A DNA stretch of 64,000 nucleotides from the NCBI RefSeq assembly GCF_004331645.1, contig NZ_SJSK01000001.1, forward strand, positions 868,001 to 932,000, written 5' to 3'. Of this stretch, positions 50,830-59,659 are shown piece after piece. Numbering within the stretch: the stretch's first letter is position 1; every line of letters starts with the position of its first letter. A program made the translations under genes and the position numbers. The stretch comes from Pedobacter frigiditerrae. Lineage in GTDB: Bacteria > Bacteroidota > Bacteroidia > Sphingobacteriales > Sphingobacteriaceae. The notes below the pieces were generated by a model, which did not search any database, was not told where the DNA came from, and saw only the letters and a program-made list of their open reading frames with translations.

Positions 50830-53694
50830 ATGAAACCATTTTTACAAGAAGTTGCTGAAGATTTGATAGCGAAGTTTGGTTCGCAATTACAGCATTGTGC
50901 CATTATCTTTAATAACAAAAGACCATCTGCTTATTTGCAGAAGCATTTGGCTGATATAATTCAAAAGCCGTTTTTTAGCCCTTCTTTTTTTACCATTCAA
51001 GAGTTTTTTGCAAGTGCAACAAAATACAAGATTGCCGATTTTTACCTGCAGTTTTTCACCTTACATAAAATCTATAATCAATTATTGGTAGAGGAAAAGC
51101 TAGAAACCATTTCTAGCCATAAATTTTTTCCATTGGCCAAAATTATTTTAAGTGATTTTAGCCAGATAGATAGTGATTTGGTTGATGCAGAAAAGCTGTA
51201 CCAAGATTTAGAAGACATTTCTATCATCAATAAAGATTTCGATTATTTAAGTCCTGAGCAATATGAATTTTTAGCTCAATTTTGGACATCCTATTCTGAA
51301 GGAAAGCATAAAAAACAACAGGAACTTTTTATAAAGATGTGGCGCAGAATGCCAAAGCTTTATCACAAATTTCACGAGACTTTAAAAGCGCAGGATTATA
51401 TTACCAATGGTCAAGCTTATCGCCTGTTGGCAGAAGGAAATATTAATGAACAAGAATTTTTAAAGACCTTTGAAAAAGGTAAAATCGTTTTCGTTGGCTT
51501 TAATGCTTTAAGCAGTGCTGAAGCTAAAATATTTACCCAGTTACAAGAGGCAGAAAAATCCTTGTTTTACTTTGATGCAGATGAATATTACCTAGCTGAC
51601 CCATTGCAAGAAGCAGGTTTGTTTTTAAGGAAGAACATCAACCAGTTGGGTTTAAAAAATGTGTTTGAGAACCAGGTAAGTTTGATGAAAACTGCTGAAC
51701 ATTCGGTTAATGTCTTCAAAGTACAAGGTCAATCTGCGCAAGCAAAAATTTTGAACCATATTTTGATTGATGATTATGAGAAAACAGAAGAACTTGGCTC
51801 TACTGTAGTAGTTTTGGCTGATGAAAGTTTGCTCATTCCAACTTTACAAACTATCCCAACAAATTACAATGGAAACGACATTGATTTAAACGTAACAATG
51901 GGTTTTGCATTAGCTACTTCGAGCATATTTGGTTTGGCAGATTTGTGGCTGAATAGTCAGTTGGAAGTTTTGCAAAACAATGTCGTTTCATATAAAAATG
52001 TGGAAGCTTTTATCACTCATCCATTGTCTGGTTTAAGCCAAAAGATGAAGGATAAAATCCAGACGGCTTTACTAAATGAAAACATTGTAGAAATAGAACA
52101 TCAACGTTTGCTAAAGCAAAGCGGGTTGTTTGAAGTTTTCTATAAAAAAATTGATAAACCAGAAAATGTTGTTACTTATTTATTAGGCGTTCTCGATTAC
52201 GTTTTAACACGATTATCAAATGCTAAAACGCTAAAAAAAATAGATGCAGAATTGTTTGTCAAAACCATTCAAGAGCTTAACAGATTACACGATACTTTTG
52301 GAAAGCATATAGGCAACGAAGAAATCTCTTTTGTAATCTATCTGGTTCAAAAATCTTTGCAAGCAATTGCTGTTCCCTTAGCTGGTGATCCATTGAATGG
52401 TATCCAAGTAATGGGATTATTAGAAACCAGAAATTTAAATTTTGATAAGGTTGTTATTTTAGGCTTTAATGAAGGGATTATCCCTAAATCATCTATTGGA
52501 AATAGCTTTATTCCAGATAGTATTCGCCGTGTTTATGGTTTGCCAGTATTAGAAAACCTAGATGCAATTTCATCTTATATGGTCTATCGTCTATTACAGC
52601 GAGCAAAAGATATCAATTTTGTCTATAATAGTTTAACTGATGAATCCACATCTGGTGAAGCTAGCAGAATTCTAAAGCAACTGGAATTTGAGAGTGGTTT
52701 CGACTTTAAATACAATGAGCTTAATCTCGATATAAAAACAGAACCCTTTAAGGAGGTTAAAATTGAAAAAGTAGGGAATGAGTTTATTCAGAAGGCTTTA
52801 CAGGTTTACTTAGATAAAAAGAAAGCCATCTCTCCGTCTGCTTTAACGCAATACATATCCAATCCGATAGATTTTTTCTTCAATTACATTGCAGGAATTA
52901 AAGAACCAAAAGAAGTAAGTGCCGTTGTAGAGGCTAACGAAATCGGTTCAGTTTTGCACAAGGTGATGGAATATTTCTATCAAGATTTAAGGGTTGCAGA
53001 AATTACTGCAGAGCGGATAAATGAGCGAAGAAAGTTAGTCCCTGGATTTATCCAAAAAGCATTCAATTTTGTGATGTTTAAAAATCCTGATAAGGTACAC
53101 GAGTACAAAGGAATGCAAAAGGTGGTTTTGGCAATTGTTGATGCTTATGCAACTATTATTCTTGACCAAGATGAAAAACAAACACCTTTTAATATCGTTA
53201 GTTTAGAACAAAAAGTAGAAGCCGAAATTGCTTTCCCGCTTAACGGAAAAGAAGCTAGTATTAAGATTTTTGGTTACATAGACAGGGTCGATGTTAAAGA
53301 TGGTGTTACCAAAATCATCGATTACAAAACTGGAAGTGATAAATTGACTTTTAAAGATATTCCTTCACTTTTTGATTCAGATGGAAAACACATCAATAAG
53401 GCTTTAATTCAAACTTTGCTTTACACTTATGCCTATGAGCAATTTGCCGGCAAAACTTGTGTAGAGCCAAATTTGTATATCGTTAAAACAATGAATGATC
53501 CAACTTATGGTGGGGTATGGTTCAAATCAAATAGGCAGCTTTTAAAAGGTGATTTTTTAGAAGAAATTAAACCTGAGTTTTTAGCAGAACTGAGAAAAAA
53601 ACTAACAGAACTATTTGAAGCTCCTTATTTCGTAGCCAGTGCAATTCCTGATAATTACAAGTATTCTATTTATAAAACATTGTTTGGAAAATAG
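50830..53694 (+). CDS. AddB-like PD-(D/E)XK nuclease family protein
   Basis: A 954-residue inactivated-helicase/nuclease subunit. The N-terminal part has HCAIIFNNKRPSAYLQKHL where a helicase would have its P-loop, but no GKT is seen. VMGLLETRNLNFDKVVILGFNEGIIP (core LETRNLNFDKVVILG, about residue 535) is typical of AddB/RecC-like proteins. The C-terminal nuclease domain contains SPSALTQYISNPIDFFFNYI, GSVLHKVMEYFY and IDRVDVKDGVTKIIDYKTG. It follows the AddA-like gene by about 100 bases and is probably its partner. I see no four-Cys cluster site. Confidence 0.87.
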   Translation: MKPFLQEVAEDLIAKFGSQLQHCAIIFNNKRPSAYLQKHLADIIQKPFFSPSFFTIQEFFASATKYKIADFYLQFFTLHKIYNQLLVEEKLETISSHKFFPLAKIILSDFSQIDSDLVDAEKLYQDLEDISIINKDFDYLSPEQYEFLAQFWTSYSEGKHKKQQELFIKMWRRMPKLYHKFHETLKAQDYITNGQAYRLLAEGNINEQEFLKTFEKGKIVFVGFNALSSAEAKIFTQLQEAEKSLFYFDADEYYLADPLQEAGLFLRKNINQLGLKNVFENQVSLMKTAEHSVNVFKVQGQSAQAKILNHILIDDYEKTEELGSTVVVLADESLLIPTLQTIPTNYNGNDIDLNVTMGFALATSSIFGLADLWLNSQLEVLQNNVVSYKNVEAFITHPLSGLSQKMKDKIQTALLNENIVEIEHQRLLKQSGLFEVFYKKIDKPENVVTYLLGVLDYVLTRLSNAKTLKKIDAELFVKTIQELNRLHDTFGKHIGNEEISFVIYLVQKSLQAIAVPLAGDPLNGIQVMGLLETRNLNFDKVVILGFNEGIIPKSSIGNSFIPDSIRRVYGLPVLENLDAISSYMVYRLLQRAKDINFVYNSLTDESTSGEASRILKQLEFESGFDFKYNELNLDIKTEPFKEVKIEKVGNEFIQKALQVYLDKKKAISPSALTQYISNPIDFFFNYIAGIKEPKEVSAVVEANEIGSVLHKVMEYFYQDLRVAEITAERINERRKLVPGFIQKAFNFVMFKNPDKVHEYKGMQKVVLAIVDAYATIILDQDEKQTPFNIVSLEQKVEAEIAFPLNGKEASIKIFGYIDRVDVKDGVTKIIDYKTGSDKLTFKDIPSLFDSDGKHINKALIQTLLYTYAYEQFAGKTCVEPNLYIVKTMNDPTYGGVWFKSNRQLLKGDFLEEIKPEFLAELRKKLTELFEAPYFVASAIPDNYKYSIYKTLFGK

Positions 53695-53720
53695 AATAGA
53701 TGTAAAATGCCTGCCTGCAG

Positions 53721-54755
53721 TGTAATTCTTCAGTATTTCGGTAACAGTTATTAACTTAGATAAACTGTTATTTTATGAAAAAGACAGAGCAACAACTGAT
53801 GACAAGTAAATGGCTTCTGGTTGTACAGGAATATGAAGCCGTCAAGCAAAAAAGGAGTAAACATTTTAGCACCGTAGAAGAGATCTGTGATGTTTTCAAG
53901 GTTCATCGAAAAGACATAAGTAAATACTATGAGCGCTGGTCAAGGAGCGGCAAGTCCGAAGAAAGCCTTCTTCCATTGAAGCGTGGCCCCAGGCAGGGCC
54001 AAATGAAGATACTGAGCAAGGACGATGAAAGGACGATCATAAACATCAGGCGAAGGTTACAGGCCAACGAGTTCGAGATATTCCATATGATCGAAGGGAA
54101 ACTGGAGACCCACCCCTCGGTATCCACGATATGCCGTACACTCAAGGGATACCCATTGAATGAAAAGCGAAAAGTTGCAGTCAAGCGCTATGTCAAGCGT
54201 TATCCCGGGGAGATGCTGCATGCGGATACCTACCGAATAGCAAAAACACTTACCGTGGACAGAAAGGGATACATGCTGCTGGGCGTGATAGATGACCATA
54301 CACGGCTGTGCCATGTTGAACTGATAGAACGACAGACCGCTGCGAAGGTAACCAAGGCATATTTTAAATGCCATAAGTGGATGCAGGCACATGGGATAGA
54401 GCCAGAACAGGTGATGACCGATAACGGGGTTGAATTTACGGCATATACCTCCCAGAAAGCAAGGGAGACCCATTTTTTCGAAACAATGCTCAAAATCATC
54501 AATGTGAAACATATCTATACCAAGCCATACCGCCCCCAGACAAACGGAAAGATAGAGCGGTTCTGGAGGATATTATATGAGGAATGCATCCTATGTCAGA
54601 CCAGAACACTAACAAAAGAAGAACTTTTGGAAGAACTGGAAGGTTTTATGTGGAGATACAACTATGAAAGAAGACACTCCGCCTTGGGATACGGAACTCC
54701 ATTAAACGCCTTAAAAAAAATCGCAAATTTGTTACCTGAATTGTGAAGTAATACA
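53721..54755 (+). mobile_element. IS481-like insertion sequence
   Basis: About 1035 bp bounded by inverted repeats. The left end reads TGTAATTCTTCAGTATTTCG and the right end, on the other strand, TGTATTACTTCACAATTCAG; both continue with GTAACA. The repeats may extend outward by GCAG/GGCAG and TGCCTG. It carries one transposase gene. GC content is visibly higher than in neighbouring genes. No clear target duplication was found because the flanks are themselves repetitive. Confidence 0.75.
53775..54746 (+). CDS. IS481-family transposase
   Basis: DDE transposase/integrase of 323 residues. An N-terminal helix-turn-helix is seen at about 30-60 (STVEEICDVFKVHRKDISKYY). The catalytic core has Asp in MLHADTYRI (about residue 151), Asp in VMTDNGVEF (about 214) and Glu in NGKIERFWRILYEE (about 260), the last separated from Asp 2 as in rve-type cores. 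It is full length with a start codon 54 bases inside the element, so the element may be active. Codon use is more GC-rich than that of its neighbours, indicating recent acquisition. Confidence 0.88.
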   Translation: MKKTEQQLMTSKWLLVVQEYEAVKQKRSKHFSTVEEICDVFKVHRKDISKYYERWSRSGKSEESLLPLKRGPRQGQMKILSKDDERTIINIRRRLQANEFEIFHMIEGKLETHPSVSTICRTLKGYPLNEKRKVAVKRYVKRYPGEMLHADTYRIAKTLTVDRKGYMLLGVIDDHTRLCHVELIERQTAAKVTKAYFKCHKWMQAHGIEPEQVMTDNGVEFTAYTSQKARETHFFETMLKIINVKHIYTKPYRPQTNGKIERFWRILYEECILCQTRTLTKEELLEELEGFMWRYNYERRHSALGYGTPLNALKKIANLLPEL

Positions 54756-54833
54756 CTGCCGGTCAGGCAGGGAAAAGGTAAGATGGATCGCGAAACTGTC
54801 TAAATACTTTATACTAACTACTATATACTTTAT

Positions 54834-55385
54834 ATGCTTCAACTCAATTTCCCTTCCTTCCCAACCCTAGAAACCGAAAGGTTAATTCTTCGCTCTCACG
54901 CCATTTCTGATGCTGAAACTTTATTCGCCTTGCGAAATAACGATGATGTGATGAAATTTATCCATAGAGAAAGACAAAAAACAGTTGCAGAGGTAGAAGA
55001 CTTTATCTCAAGCTTTAATGAAGGCTGTAAACAAGGTCGACATTTGGCTTGGGTAATTGCATTAAAAGAAAACCCAAATCAAATGATTGGCTCCATAGGT
55101 TATTGGAGAACAAATTTGGCAAATTATAGGGCTGAAATAGGCTATATGCTTCATCCAGATTACTGGAGAAAAGGAATTATATCCGAAGCTTTAATTAAAA
55201 CCATTGATTTTGGATTTAATGATATGAAATTGCATTCAATTCAAGCGAATATCGACCCGGGAAATGATGCTTCCCGACAAATTTTAATAAAACACGGCTT
55301 TGTTAAGGAAGCCCATTTTAAGGAAGATTTTTATTTTCAAGGCAAGTTTTTAGACAGTGAGATTTATTCTCTAATTAACGGGTAG
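54834..55385 (+). CDS. RimJ/RimL-like GNAT acetyltransferase
   Basis: A 183-residue GNAT enzyme of the acetyltransf_3 type that acetylates protein N-termini or small amines. It shows the start LETERLILRSHAISDAETLFAL. The acetyl-CoA loop is GYMLHPDYWRKGIISEALIK (about residues 101-120), with the R/Q-x-x-G pattern. IDPGNDASRQILIKHGFVKE (about 140) is the C-terminal signature. The substrate is unknown. It sits just after the insertion element and before the VOC gene. Confidence 0.85.
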   Translation: MLQLNFPSFPTLETERLILRSHAISDAETLFALRNNDDVMKFIHRERQKTVAEVEDFISSFNEGCKQGRHLAWVIALKENPNQMIGSIGYWRTNLANYRAEIGYMLHPDYWRKGIISEALIKTIDFGFNDMKLHSIQANIDPGNDASRQILIKHGFVKEAHFKEDFYFQGKFLDSEIYSLING

Positions 55386-55426
55386 TAAATTGTCTTGATA
55401 CTTGATACTCAGATCCTGATACTATT
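55386..55426. repeat. Low-complexity 'tgatact' word repeat
   Basis: Words TTGATACTTGATACTCAGAT and CCTGATACTA lead up to the ATG at 55427. A relative (TACTTGATACTAAATACTTG) lies before argH at 15127-15146, and another (AATACTTTATACTAACTACT) before the GNAT gene at 54802. Confidence 0.55.
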
Positions 55427-55786
55427 ATGTTAAAAGCAGCAATACCAATTCTAGCATCCTTAAACACGGCAGAAACAGTTAAGTTTTATACTGAGAAACT
55501 TGGTTTTACCTTTCATTCAGATTGGGATGGCTACCTAATTTTTAGTAGAGATGAAATTAACATCCATTTCTGGACAACCGATAATCCAGAATTTCCTAAA
55601 AATACAGGTTGTTATATGAATGTAACAGAGGTAGTTAAACTATATGCTGAGTATGAATCACAAGGTGTAATTCATCCCAATGGACAATTAAAAGATATGC
55701 CTTGGGAAATGCGACAATTTTCTATATTGGATAATAACGGAAATATCATACATTTTGGAGAGGATATCTCGCCTGAAGAGGAATAA
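55427..55786 (+). CDS. VOC-family (glyoxalase/bleomycin resistance-like) protein
   Basis: A 119-residue vicinal-oxygen-chelate protein with two beta-alpha-beta-beta-beta modules. Features are AIPILASLNTAETVKFYTEKLGFTF (start of module 1), INIHFWTTDNPEF with a metal-type His, and LKDMPWEMRQFSILDNNGNIIHFGED (module 2, with PWEMRQFSILDxxGN). Relatives include bleomycin-binding proteins, which sequester the drug. The ligand here is not known. Confidence 0.8.
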   Translation: MLKAAIPILASLNTAETVKFYTEKLGFTFHSDWDGYLIFSRDEINIHFWTTDNPEFPKNTGCYMNVTEVVKLYAEYESQGVIHPNGQLKDMPWEMRQFSILDNNGNIIHFGEDISPEEE

Positions 55787-55883
55787 AAGAATACGAATTT
55801 AGACTAATAAAGAACATAATTCTGTGTCACAAAATATTTAGTGAGCGTAATCAAAACAAACTTTAAAATTACGATGTAATAGT

Positions 55884-55891
55884 TATATTTG
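55884..55891 (+). promoter_or_regulatory. pdhB: -7 box of pdhB
   Basis: TATATTTG is an exact TAnnTTTG match 24 bases before the ATG at 55916. No clear -33 box is seen. Confidence 0.5.
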
Positions 55892-55915
55892 CGCTTGGTA
55901 ATTTTTGAATAAACA

Positions 55916-56902
55916 ATGAGAGAGATCCAATTTAGAGAAGCACTACGCGAAGCATTAAGCGAAGAAATGCGTAAAAACGAGAACATTTATTTAATGGGCG
56001 AAGAAGTTGCGCAATACAATGGTGCATACAAGGTTAGTCAGGGTATGTTAGACGAGTTTGGCGACAAACGCGTTATCGACACGCCAATTGCCGAGCTTGG
56101 TTTTGCAGGTATTAGCGCTGGTGCAGCAATGAACGGTCTAATTCCAATTGTAGAATTCATGACTTTCAATTTTTCATTGGTTGCGATTGATCAAATTATC
56201 AACGGAGCTGCGAAAATTTTATCAATGAGCGGTGGTCAATTCTCTTGCCCAATCGTTTTCCGTGGCCCAACAGGTAACGCTGGTCAATTAGGTGCGCAGC
56301 ACTCTCAAAATTTCGAGAACTGGTATGCGAACTGTCCAGGATTAAAAGTTGTAATTCCATCAACTCCATATAACGCAAAAGGTTTATTGAAAGCAGCTAT
56401 CAACGATCCAGATCCAGTTATTTTCATGGAGTCTGAGGTAATGTATGGCGATAAAGGTGAAGTTCCTGAAGGAGAATACACTTTAGAAATCGGCAAAGCA
56501 CAAGTTGTTAAAGAAGGTACAGATGTAACCATCGTAACTTTCGGTAAAATGTTAACTCGTGTTGTTAATCCAGCTGCCGAAGAATTAGCAAAAGAAGGAA
56601 TCAACGCAGAAGTTATCGATTTATTAACTGTTCGCCCTATTGATTATGCAACGGTTATCAACTCTGTTAAGAAAACTAACCGTTTGGTAATTGTGGAAGA
56701 AGCATGGCCATTGGCTTCAATTTCTTCTGAAATTACTTTTAACGTTCAGAAAAATGCATTCGATCATTTAGATGCACCAATCTTACGTGTTACTTGTGCA
56801 GATGTTCCACTTCCATACGCTCCAACTTTAATTGCTGCTAGTTTACCAAACGCAGAAAAAGTTGTTAAAGCCGTTAAAGAAGTAATGTACGTTAACAAAT
56901 AA
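55916..56902 (+). CDS. pdhB: Pyruvate dehydrogenase E1 component, beta subunit
   Basis: Beta subunit of the thiamine-dependent E1 enzyme that decarboxylates pyruvate for acetyl-CoA synthesis. Typical sequence: MREIQFREALREALSEEMRK, IYLMGEEVAQYNGAYKVSQG, VIDTPIAELGFAGISAGAAM (Glu contacting the thiamine ring) and FRGPTGNAGQLGAQHSQ. The C-terminal domain has RLVIVEEAWPLASISSEI. At 328 residues it is complete. The alpha subunit and E2 are not in the window. It has its own promoter and twin terminators. Confidence 0.95.
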   Translation: MREIQFREALREALSEEMRKNENIYLMGEEVAQYNGAYKVSQGMLDEFGDKRVIDTPIAELGFAGISAGAAMNGLIPIVEFMTFNFSLVAIDQIINGAAKILSMSGGQFSCPIVFRGPTGNAGQLGAQHSQNFENWYANCPGLKVVIPSTPYNAKGLLKAAINDPDPVIFMESEVMYGDKGEVPEGEYTLEIGKAQVVKEGTDVTIVTFGKMLTRVVNPAAEELAKEGINAEVIDLLTVRPIDYATVINSVKKTNRLVIVEEAWPLASISSEITFNVQKNAFDHLDAPILRVTCADVPLPYAPTLIAASLPNAEKVVKAVKEVMYVNK

Positions 56903-56911
56903 ATTGCAATC

Positions 56912-56942
56912 AACCTATAAGGTTTCAAAAACCTTATAGGTT
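56912..56942 (+). terminator. pdhB terminator 1
   Basis: AACCTATAAGGTTT (56912-56925) pairs perfectly with AAACCTTATAGGTT (56929-56942), loop CAA, followed by TTCTATAC. It begins ten bases after the stop codon. Confidence 0.85.
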
Positions 56943-56950
56943 TTCTATAC

Positions 56951-56982
56951 AAATCCCCTAAGGTTTATTTCTTAGGGGATTT
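56951..56982 (+). terminator. pdhB terminator 2
   Basis: AAATCCCCTAAG (56951-56962) pairs perfectly with CTTAGGGGATTT (56971-56982), followed by TTTATG. It forms a tandem pair with the hairpin just upstream. Confidence 0.85.
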
Positions 56983-57011
56983 TTTATGTAATATATTATC
57001 TTAGCTTAACT

Positions 57012-57560
57012 ATGAAGGCATTGTTAATTATAGATATGCAAATAGGCAGCTTTAAGCCTTATACTTTACGACATGATACTTTCGGCATCATCGAGAGAAT
57101 AAATAATTTATCAAGCTTTTTTAGAAAGAATAATGATAAAGTTATTTTTATTCAGCATGATGGAAGTGCGGAAAATTGTTTCCTTCCAAACACAGAAGAT
57201 TGGAGGATACTACCTGAATTGACCACAGGAAAAGCCGATTTGATGGTTTCGAAACCTGCAAATGATGCGTTTTATAATACATCATTACAAACAATTCTTG
57301 CAAAGTATAATATAAATGAGCTATTTATAACCGGATGCGCAACAGATTTCTGTGTTGACGCAACAGTAAAGTCTGGACTTAATAAGGAGTATAGCTTAAC
57401 CATAATTGAGGATGCTCATACTACCGCCGACAGGCCATTTTTATCAGCCAGTATTGCCATTAAGCATTACAATTGGATGTGGGCTGATATGACGGCTACC
57501 AGGTTTAAAATTAGAGTGATAAAAACGAATGAACTGATAGGTATAAATGTCAAATCTTAA
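57012..57560 (+). CDS. Isochorismatase-like cysteine hydrolase
   Basis: A 182-residue hydrolase of the isochorismatase/nicotinamidase superfamily. The catalytic Asp is in ALLIIDMQIGSF (residue about 8). The Lys is in MVSKPANDAFYNT (about 80). The nucleophilic Cys is in LFITGCATDFCVDATVKSG, most likely the second Cys. IEDAHTTADRP follows the active site. Known relatives cleave isochorismate, nicotinamide or other amides; the substrate here is unknown. Confidence 0.85.
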   Translation: MKALLIIDMQIGSFKPYTLRHDTFGIIERINNLSSFFRKNNDKVIFIQHDGSAENCFLPNTEDWRILPELTTGKADLMVSKPANDAFYNTSLQTILAKYNINELFITGCATDFCVDATVKSGLNKEYSLTIIEDAHTTADRPFLSASIAIKHYNWMWADMTATRFKIRVIKTNELIGINVKS

Positions 57561-57577
57561 ATATCCCGCTCAAACAT

Positions 57578-57943
57578 ATGTCTGATAAAGAAGAATTGTA
57601 TTGTATCCCTTCCCGCTACCGTAAAACGGAAAACTTGCACATTGTGTTTTGGCTCGTCAAAGATTTATGTTGGGTGATGCTCTGGAAACCTTTGGGTTTG
57701 ATCATGATTATCCCGACCCTAGGAGCAGCGCTTTTAATTACCTGGCAAACCCGGGCTATAAAAAGTGAATTGCTCCATAATGTTGCAGTGGTGTTTTGGA
57801 TTACAGCAAATGCCTATTGGATGTTGTCTGAGTTTTATTCTACAGATGATAGTCTTAGATATTATGCGGTCATTCCTTTTTCGTTAGGGATAATTACGAT
57901 TGGCTATTATTATTTGGGCTTGTTTTCAAAAAAAGTAAGATAG
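57578..57943 (+). CDS. Multi-pass membrane protein, 121 aa
   Basis: Four predicted hydrophobic segments: about residues 22-38 (IVFWLVKDLCWVMLW), 39-56 (PLGLIMIIPTLGAALLI), 66-83 (NVAVVFWITANAYWMLS) and 96-115 (VIPFSLGIITIGYYYLGLF). A short cytoplasmic N-terminus precedes them. No family was recognised. It starts 17 bases after the hydrolase stop, so the two are likely cotranscribed. Confidence 0.6.
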   Translation: MSDKEELYCIPSRYRKTENLHIVFWLVKDLCWVMLWKPLGLIMIIPTLGAALLITWQTRAIKSELLHNVAVVFWITANAYWMLSEFYSTDDSLRYYAVIPFSLGIITIGYYYLGLFSKKVR

Positions 57944-57970
57944 CTGAATAGTAAGCTTTCGCATATTATA

Positions 57971-57978
57971 TACCTTTG
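57971..57978 (+). promoter_or_regulatory. -7 box TACCTTTG
   Basis: An exact TAnnTTTG match 20 bases before the ATG at 57999. Confidence 0.5.
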
Positions 57979-57998
57979 GCGCACTAAAAAACCAAACC

Positions 57999-58457
57999 AT
58001 GAAAAATTACATCTATCTCATTCTTGCCCTTTTTATTTCTTCCCCAACTTTTGCTCAAAAACCAGCAAATAAACAAGCAACGACCAAAACTACTCCAAAA
58101 ACCAAATTTTTTATCGACGAGAAAGAGGCCGATATCCTTGTCGCAAAATTGATAGATCCTGATAACTATGCTTCGGTTGATGTAGCTGGGATTTCACCAG
58201 CCGATATGACACAGGGGGCGATGCCTAAGAAGCCAACATCACTTAATATGTCTACAAAACCTGGAGCTAAATTTATAACCCTAGCTCAATTTTTTGAGCG
58301 TTATAAAGTGCCAACGGCTTATCAGCAAATGATTAAAGTAAATGGCGAACTGCTAACCATAAGAGATAACTTTTTAGCCAATGAAAGTAGAGTTGCCAAA
58401 GTAGAATTGAGTAAAGGTGCTTTGGACGATGCTTTTATAAACATTATTACAAAGTAG
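57999..58457 (+). CDS. Secreted hypothetical protein, 152 aa
   Basis: An exported protein with signal peptide MKNYIYLILALFISSPTFAQ, then a Lys/Thr/Pro-rich linker (KPANKQATTKTTPKTK) and a mixed alpha/beta domain (EKEADILVAKLIDPDNYASVDV; ITLAQFFERYKVPTAYQQMIKVNGELL). I do not recognise a family. The C-terminal part faintly resembles a carrier or TonB-box-like plug segment (VNGELLTIRDNFLANESRVAKVEL). Its own promoter box lies just upstream. Function is unknown. Confidence 0.6.
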   Translation: MKNYIYLILALFISSPTFAQKPANKQATTKTTPKTKFFIDEKEADILVAKLIDPDNYASVDVAGISPADMTQGAMPKKPTSLNMSTKPGAKFITLAQFFERYKVPTAYQQMIKVNGELLTIRDNFLANESRVAKVELSKGALDDAFINIITK

Positions 58458-58497
58458 ATAAAAAAGCATTCGTTATCTTCGATTTAAATTACTTGAT

Positions 58498-58887
58498 ATG
58501 CCCGAAAAAACTTTCGATGAAGAACCTAGATTATATAATAAGTTAACCATCGTTATATTTTCTATTTTACTATCAACATTTTTTGGAGGAATAATTTATT
58601 CTCAAAATTTAATTGAAACTGGGCAAAAAAAGCATGTAACTTCTGTACTTCTATTCTGTATTGTATGGAATGTTATAGCTTTTAAATTAGCTCATAAGTA
58701 CACAGACAATTTTTTGTTGACCTTTGTTTTACCAAATTTTATTGGAAGTCTTCTACTAATTAAGCCCTTTTGGGAACATCATTTTAAAGATTTCAACTCA
58801 TTTAAATCGCGAAATGTTTGGATGCCGCTTATTGTTGTTTTAATAATTTCTGTAGTTTTATTCGTGTTGAAGTTTTATTACAGTTAA
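58498..58887 (+). CDS. Membrane protein, 129 aa
   Basis: Four predicted transmembrane segments: about residues 16-36 (TIVIFSILLSTFFGGIIY), 45-63 (VTSVLLFCIVWNVIAF), 70-90 (NFLLTFVLPNFIGSLLLI) and 106-126 (VWMPLIVVLIISVVLFVL). The N-terminus is acidic (PEKTFDEEPRLYN). No family was recognised. Confidence 0.55.
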   Translation: MPEKTFDEEPRLYNKLTIVIFSILLSTFFGGIIYSQNLIETGQKKHVTSVLLFCIVWNVIAFKLAHKYTDNFLLTFVLPNFIGSLLLIKPFWEHHFKDFNSFKSRNVWMPLIVVLIISVVLFVLKFYYS

Positions 58888-59029
58888 TGCTTTATAGCTG
58901 AAAAGAGATTTGGTAAAGGAAAATTAGCGTCTTTTCGGTGTTGGTAGTCCCGCTTTCCATTACAATCGGGTTTAGGGAACAAAGGTTATTACGCCTATAA
59001 ACTTTTCCATTGTAAATCTCAAAAATATG

Positions 59030-59470
59030 TCACTTATTTTGAAATTTGTTGCTCTTTTCGACAAGTAATACAAGAGGAGTTTCAGATAGTAAAAAAGTAA
59101 ATTTATTACCATCTCGCTTAATGAACATTTCCATTAGTATTGGTTTGCCCATATTTCTGTCTCTCCATTCCTGAATGATAATAGATTTTGTTTTTGGATT
59201 ATATTTCCAATGACCATTTTTAATTCTCATATCCGCATCGTCACAATCAAATGAAAAGTGTTTATCTACTTTAAATTCAAATTGCGCTTTTAAAAAGGAT
59301 TTACTAAGTACTTTAGCCGCAGTGATTAATTCGTTTGAGGTTCCTATGGATAGCAGCTGAACATCATTCACTTTCCAGCTGCCAACTAAATCATTTTCTA
59401 TTGCTTCTTGTGACATTGCAGGAACTGCTAGAAATAATAAGAATAAAACTTGAGAAAATATTTGTTTCAT
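59030..59470 (-). CDS. Secreted lipocalin-like protein
   Basis: A 146-residue exported protein. The signal peptide is MKQIFSQVLFLLFLAVPAMSQ. It is followed by NDLVGSWKVNDVQLLS, whose GSWxV strand is typical of lipocalin-like/calycin folds. Beta strands alternate further on (FEFKVDKHFSFDCDDADMRI, HWKYNPKTKSIIIQEWRD, LMEMFIKRDGNKFTFLLSE). It probably binds or scavenges a small ligand, but nothing specific can be said. A TTG nine bases upstream extends the frame; ATG 59470 is preferred because the signal peptide begins there. Confidence 0.65.
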   Translation of the reverse strand: MKQIFSQVLFLLFLAVPAMSQEAIENDLVGSWKVNDVQLLSIGTSNELITAAKVLSKSFLKAQFEFKVDKHFSFDCDDADMRIKNGHWKYNPKTKSIIIQEWRDRNMGKPILMEMFIKRDGNKFTFLLSETPLVLLVEKSNKFQNK

Positions 59471-59553
59471 ATGATGCAATTTATTGAATTGCTTGCTTAA
59501 ATAAAATTAATATCTAGGAACTTGACATCGCTCGCATTTGTTAACTCCCACAT

Positions 59554-59576
59554 CATCCGCGTTACAAATGCGGATG
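59554..59576. repeat. REP-like hairpin upstream of tex
   Basis: CATCCGC-GTTACAAAT-GCGGATG forms a seven-pair hairpin. A nearby inverted copy of its core, CGCATTTGTTAAC (59533-59545), and a second hairpin CACATT-ACA-AATGTG (59607-59621) share the TTACAAAT word. It resembles REP-type palindromes linked to RAYT transposases, but no such transposase is in the window. Confidence 0.55.
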
Positions 59577-59659
59577 AATTAGCTTAGAGATTGTATGGCT
59601 ATTCTACACATTACAAATGTGCTGCTCGGTTATCCTCCTTACAAACGAAGACAAGAACC

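Noticed and set aside
54057..54512. Minus-strand open frames within the transposase gene
   Set aside because: They are shadows caused by the higher GC content; the plus-strand frame has the DDE motifs.
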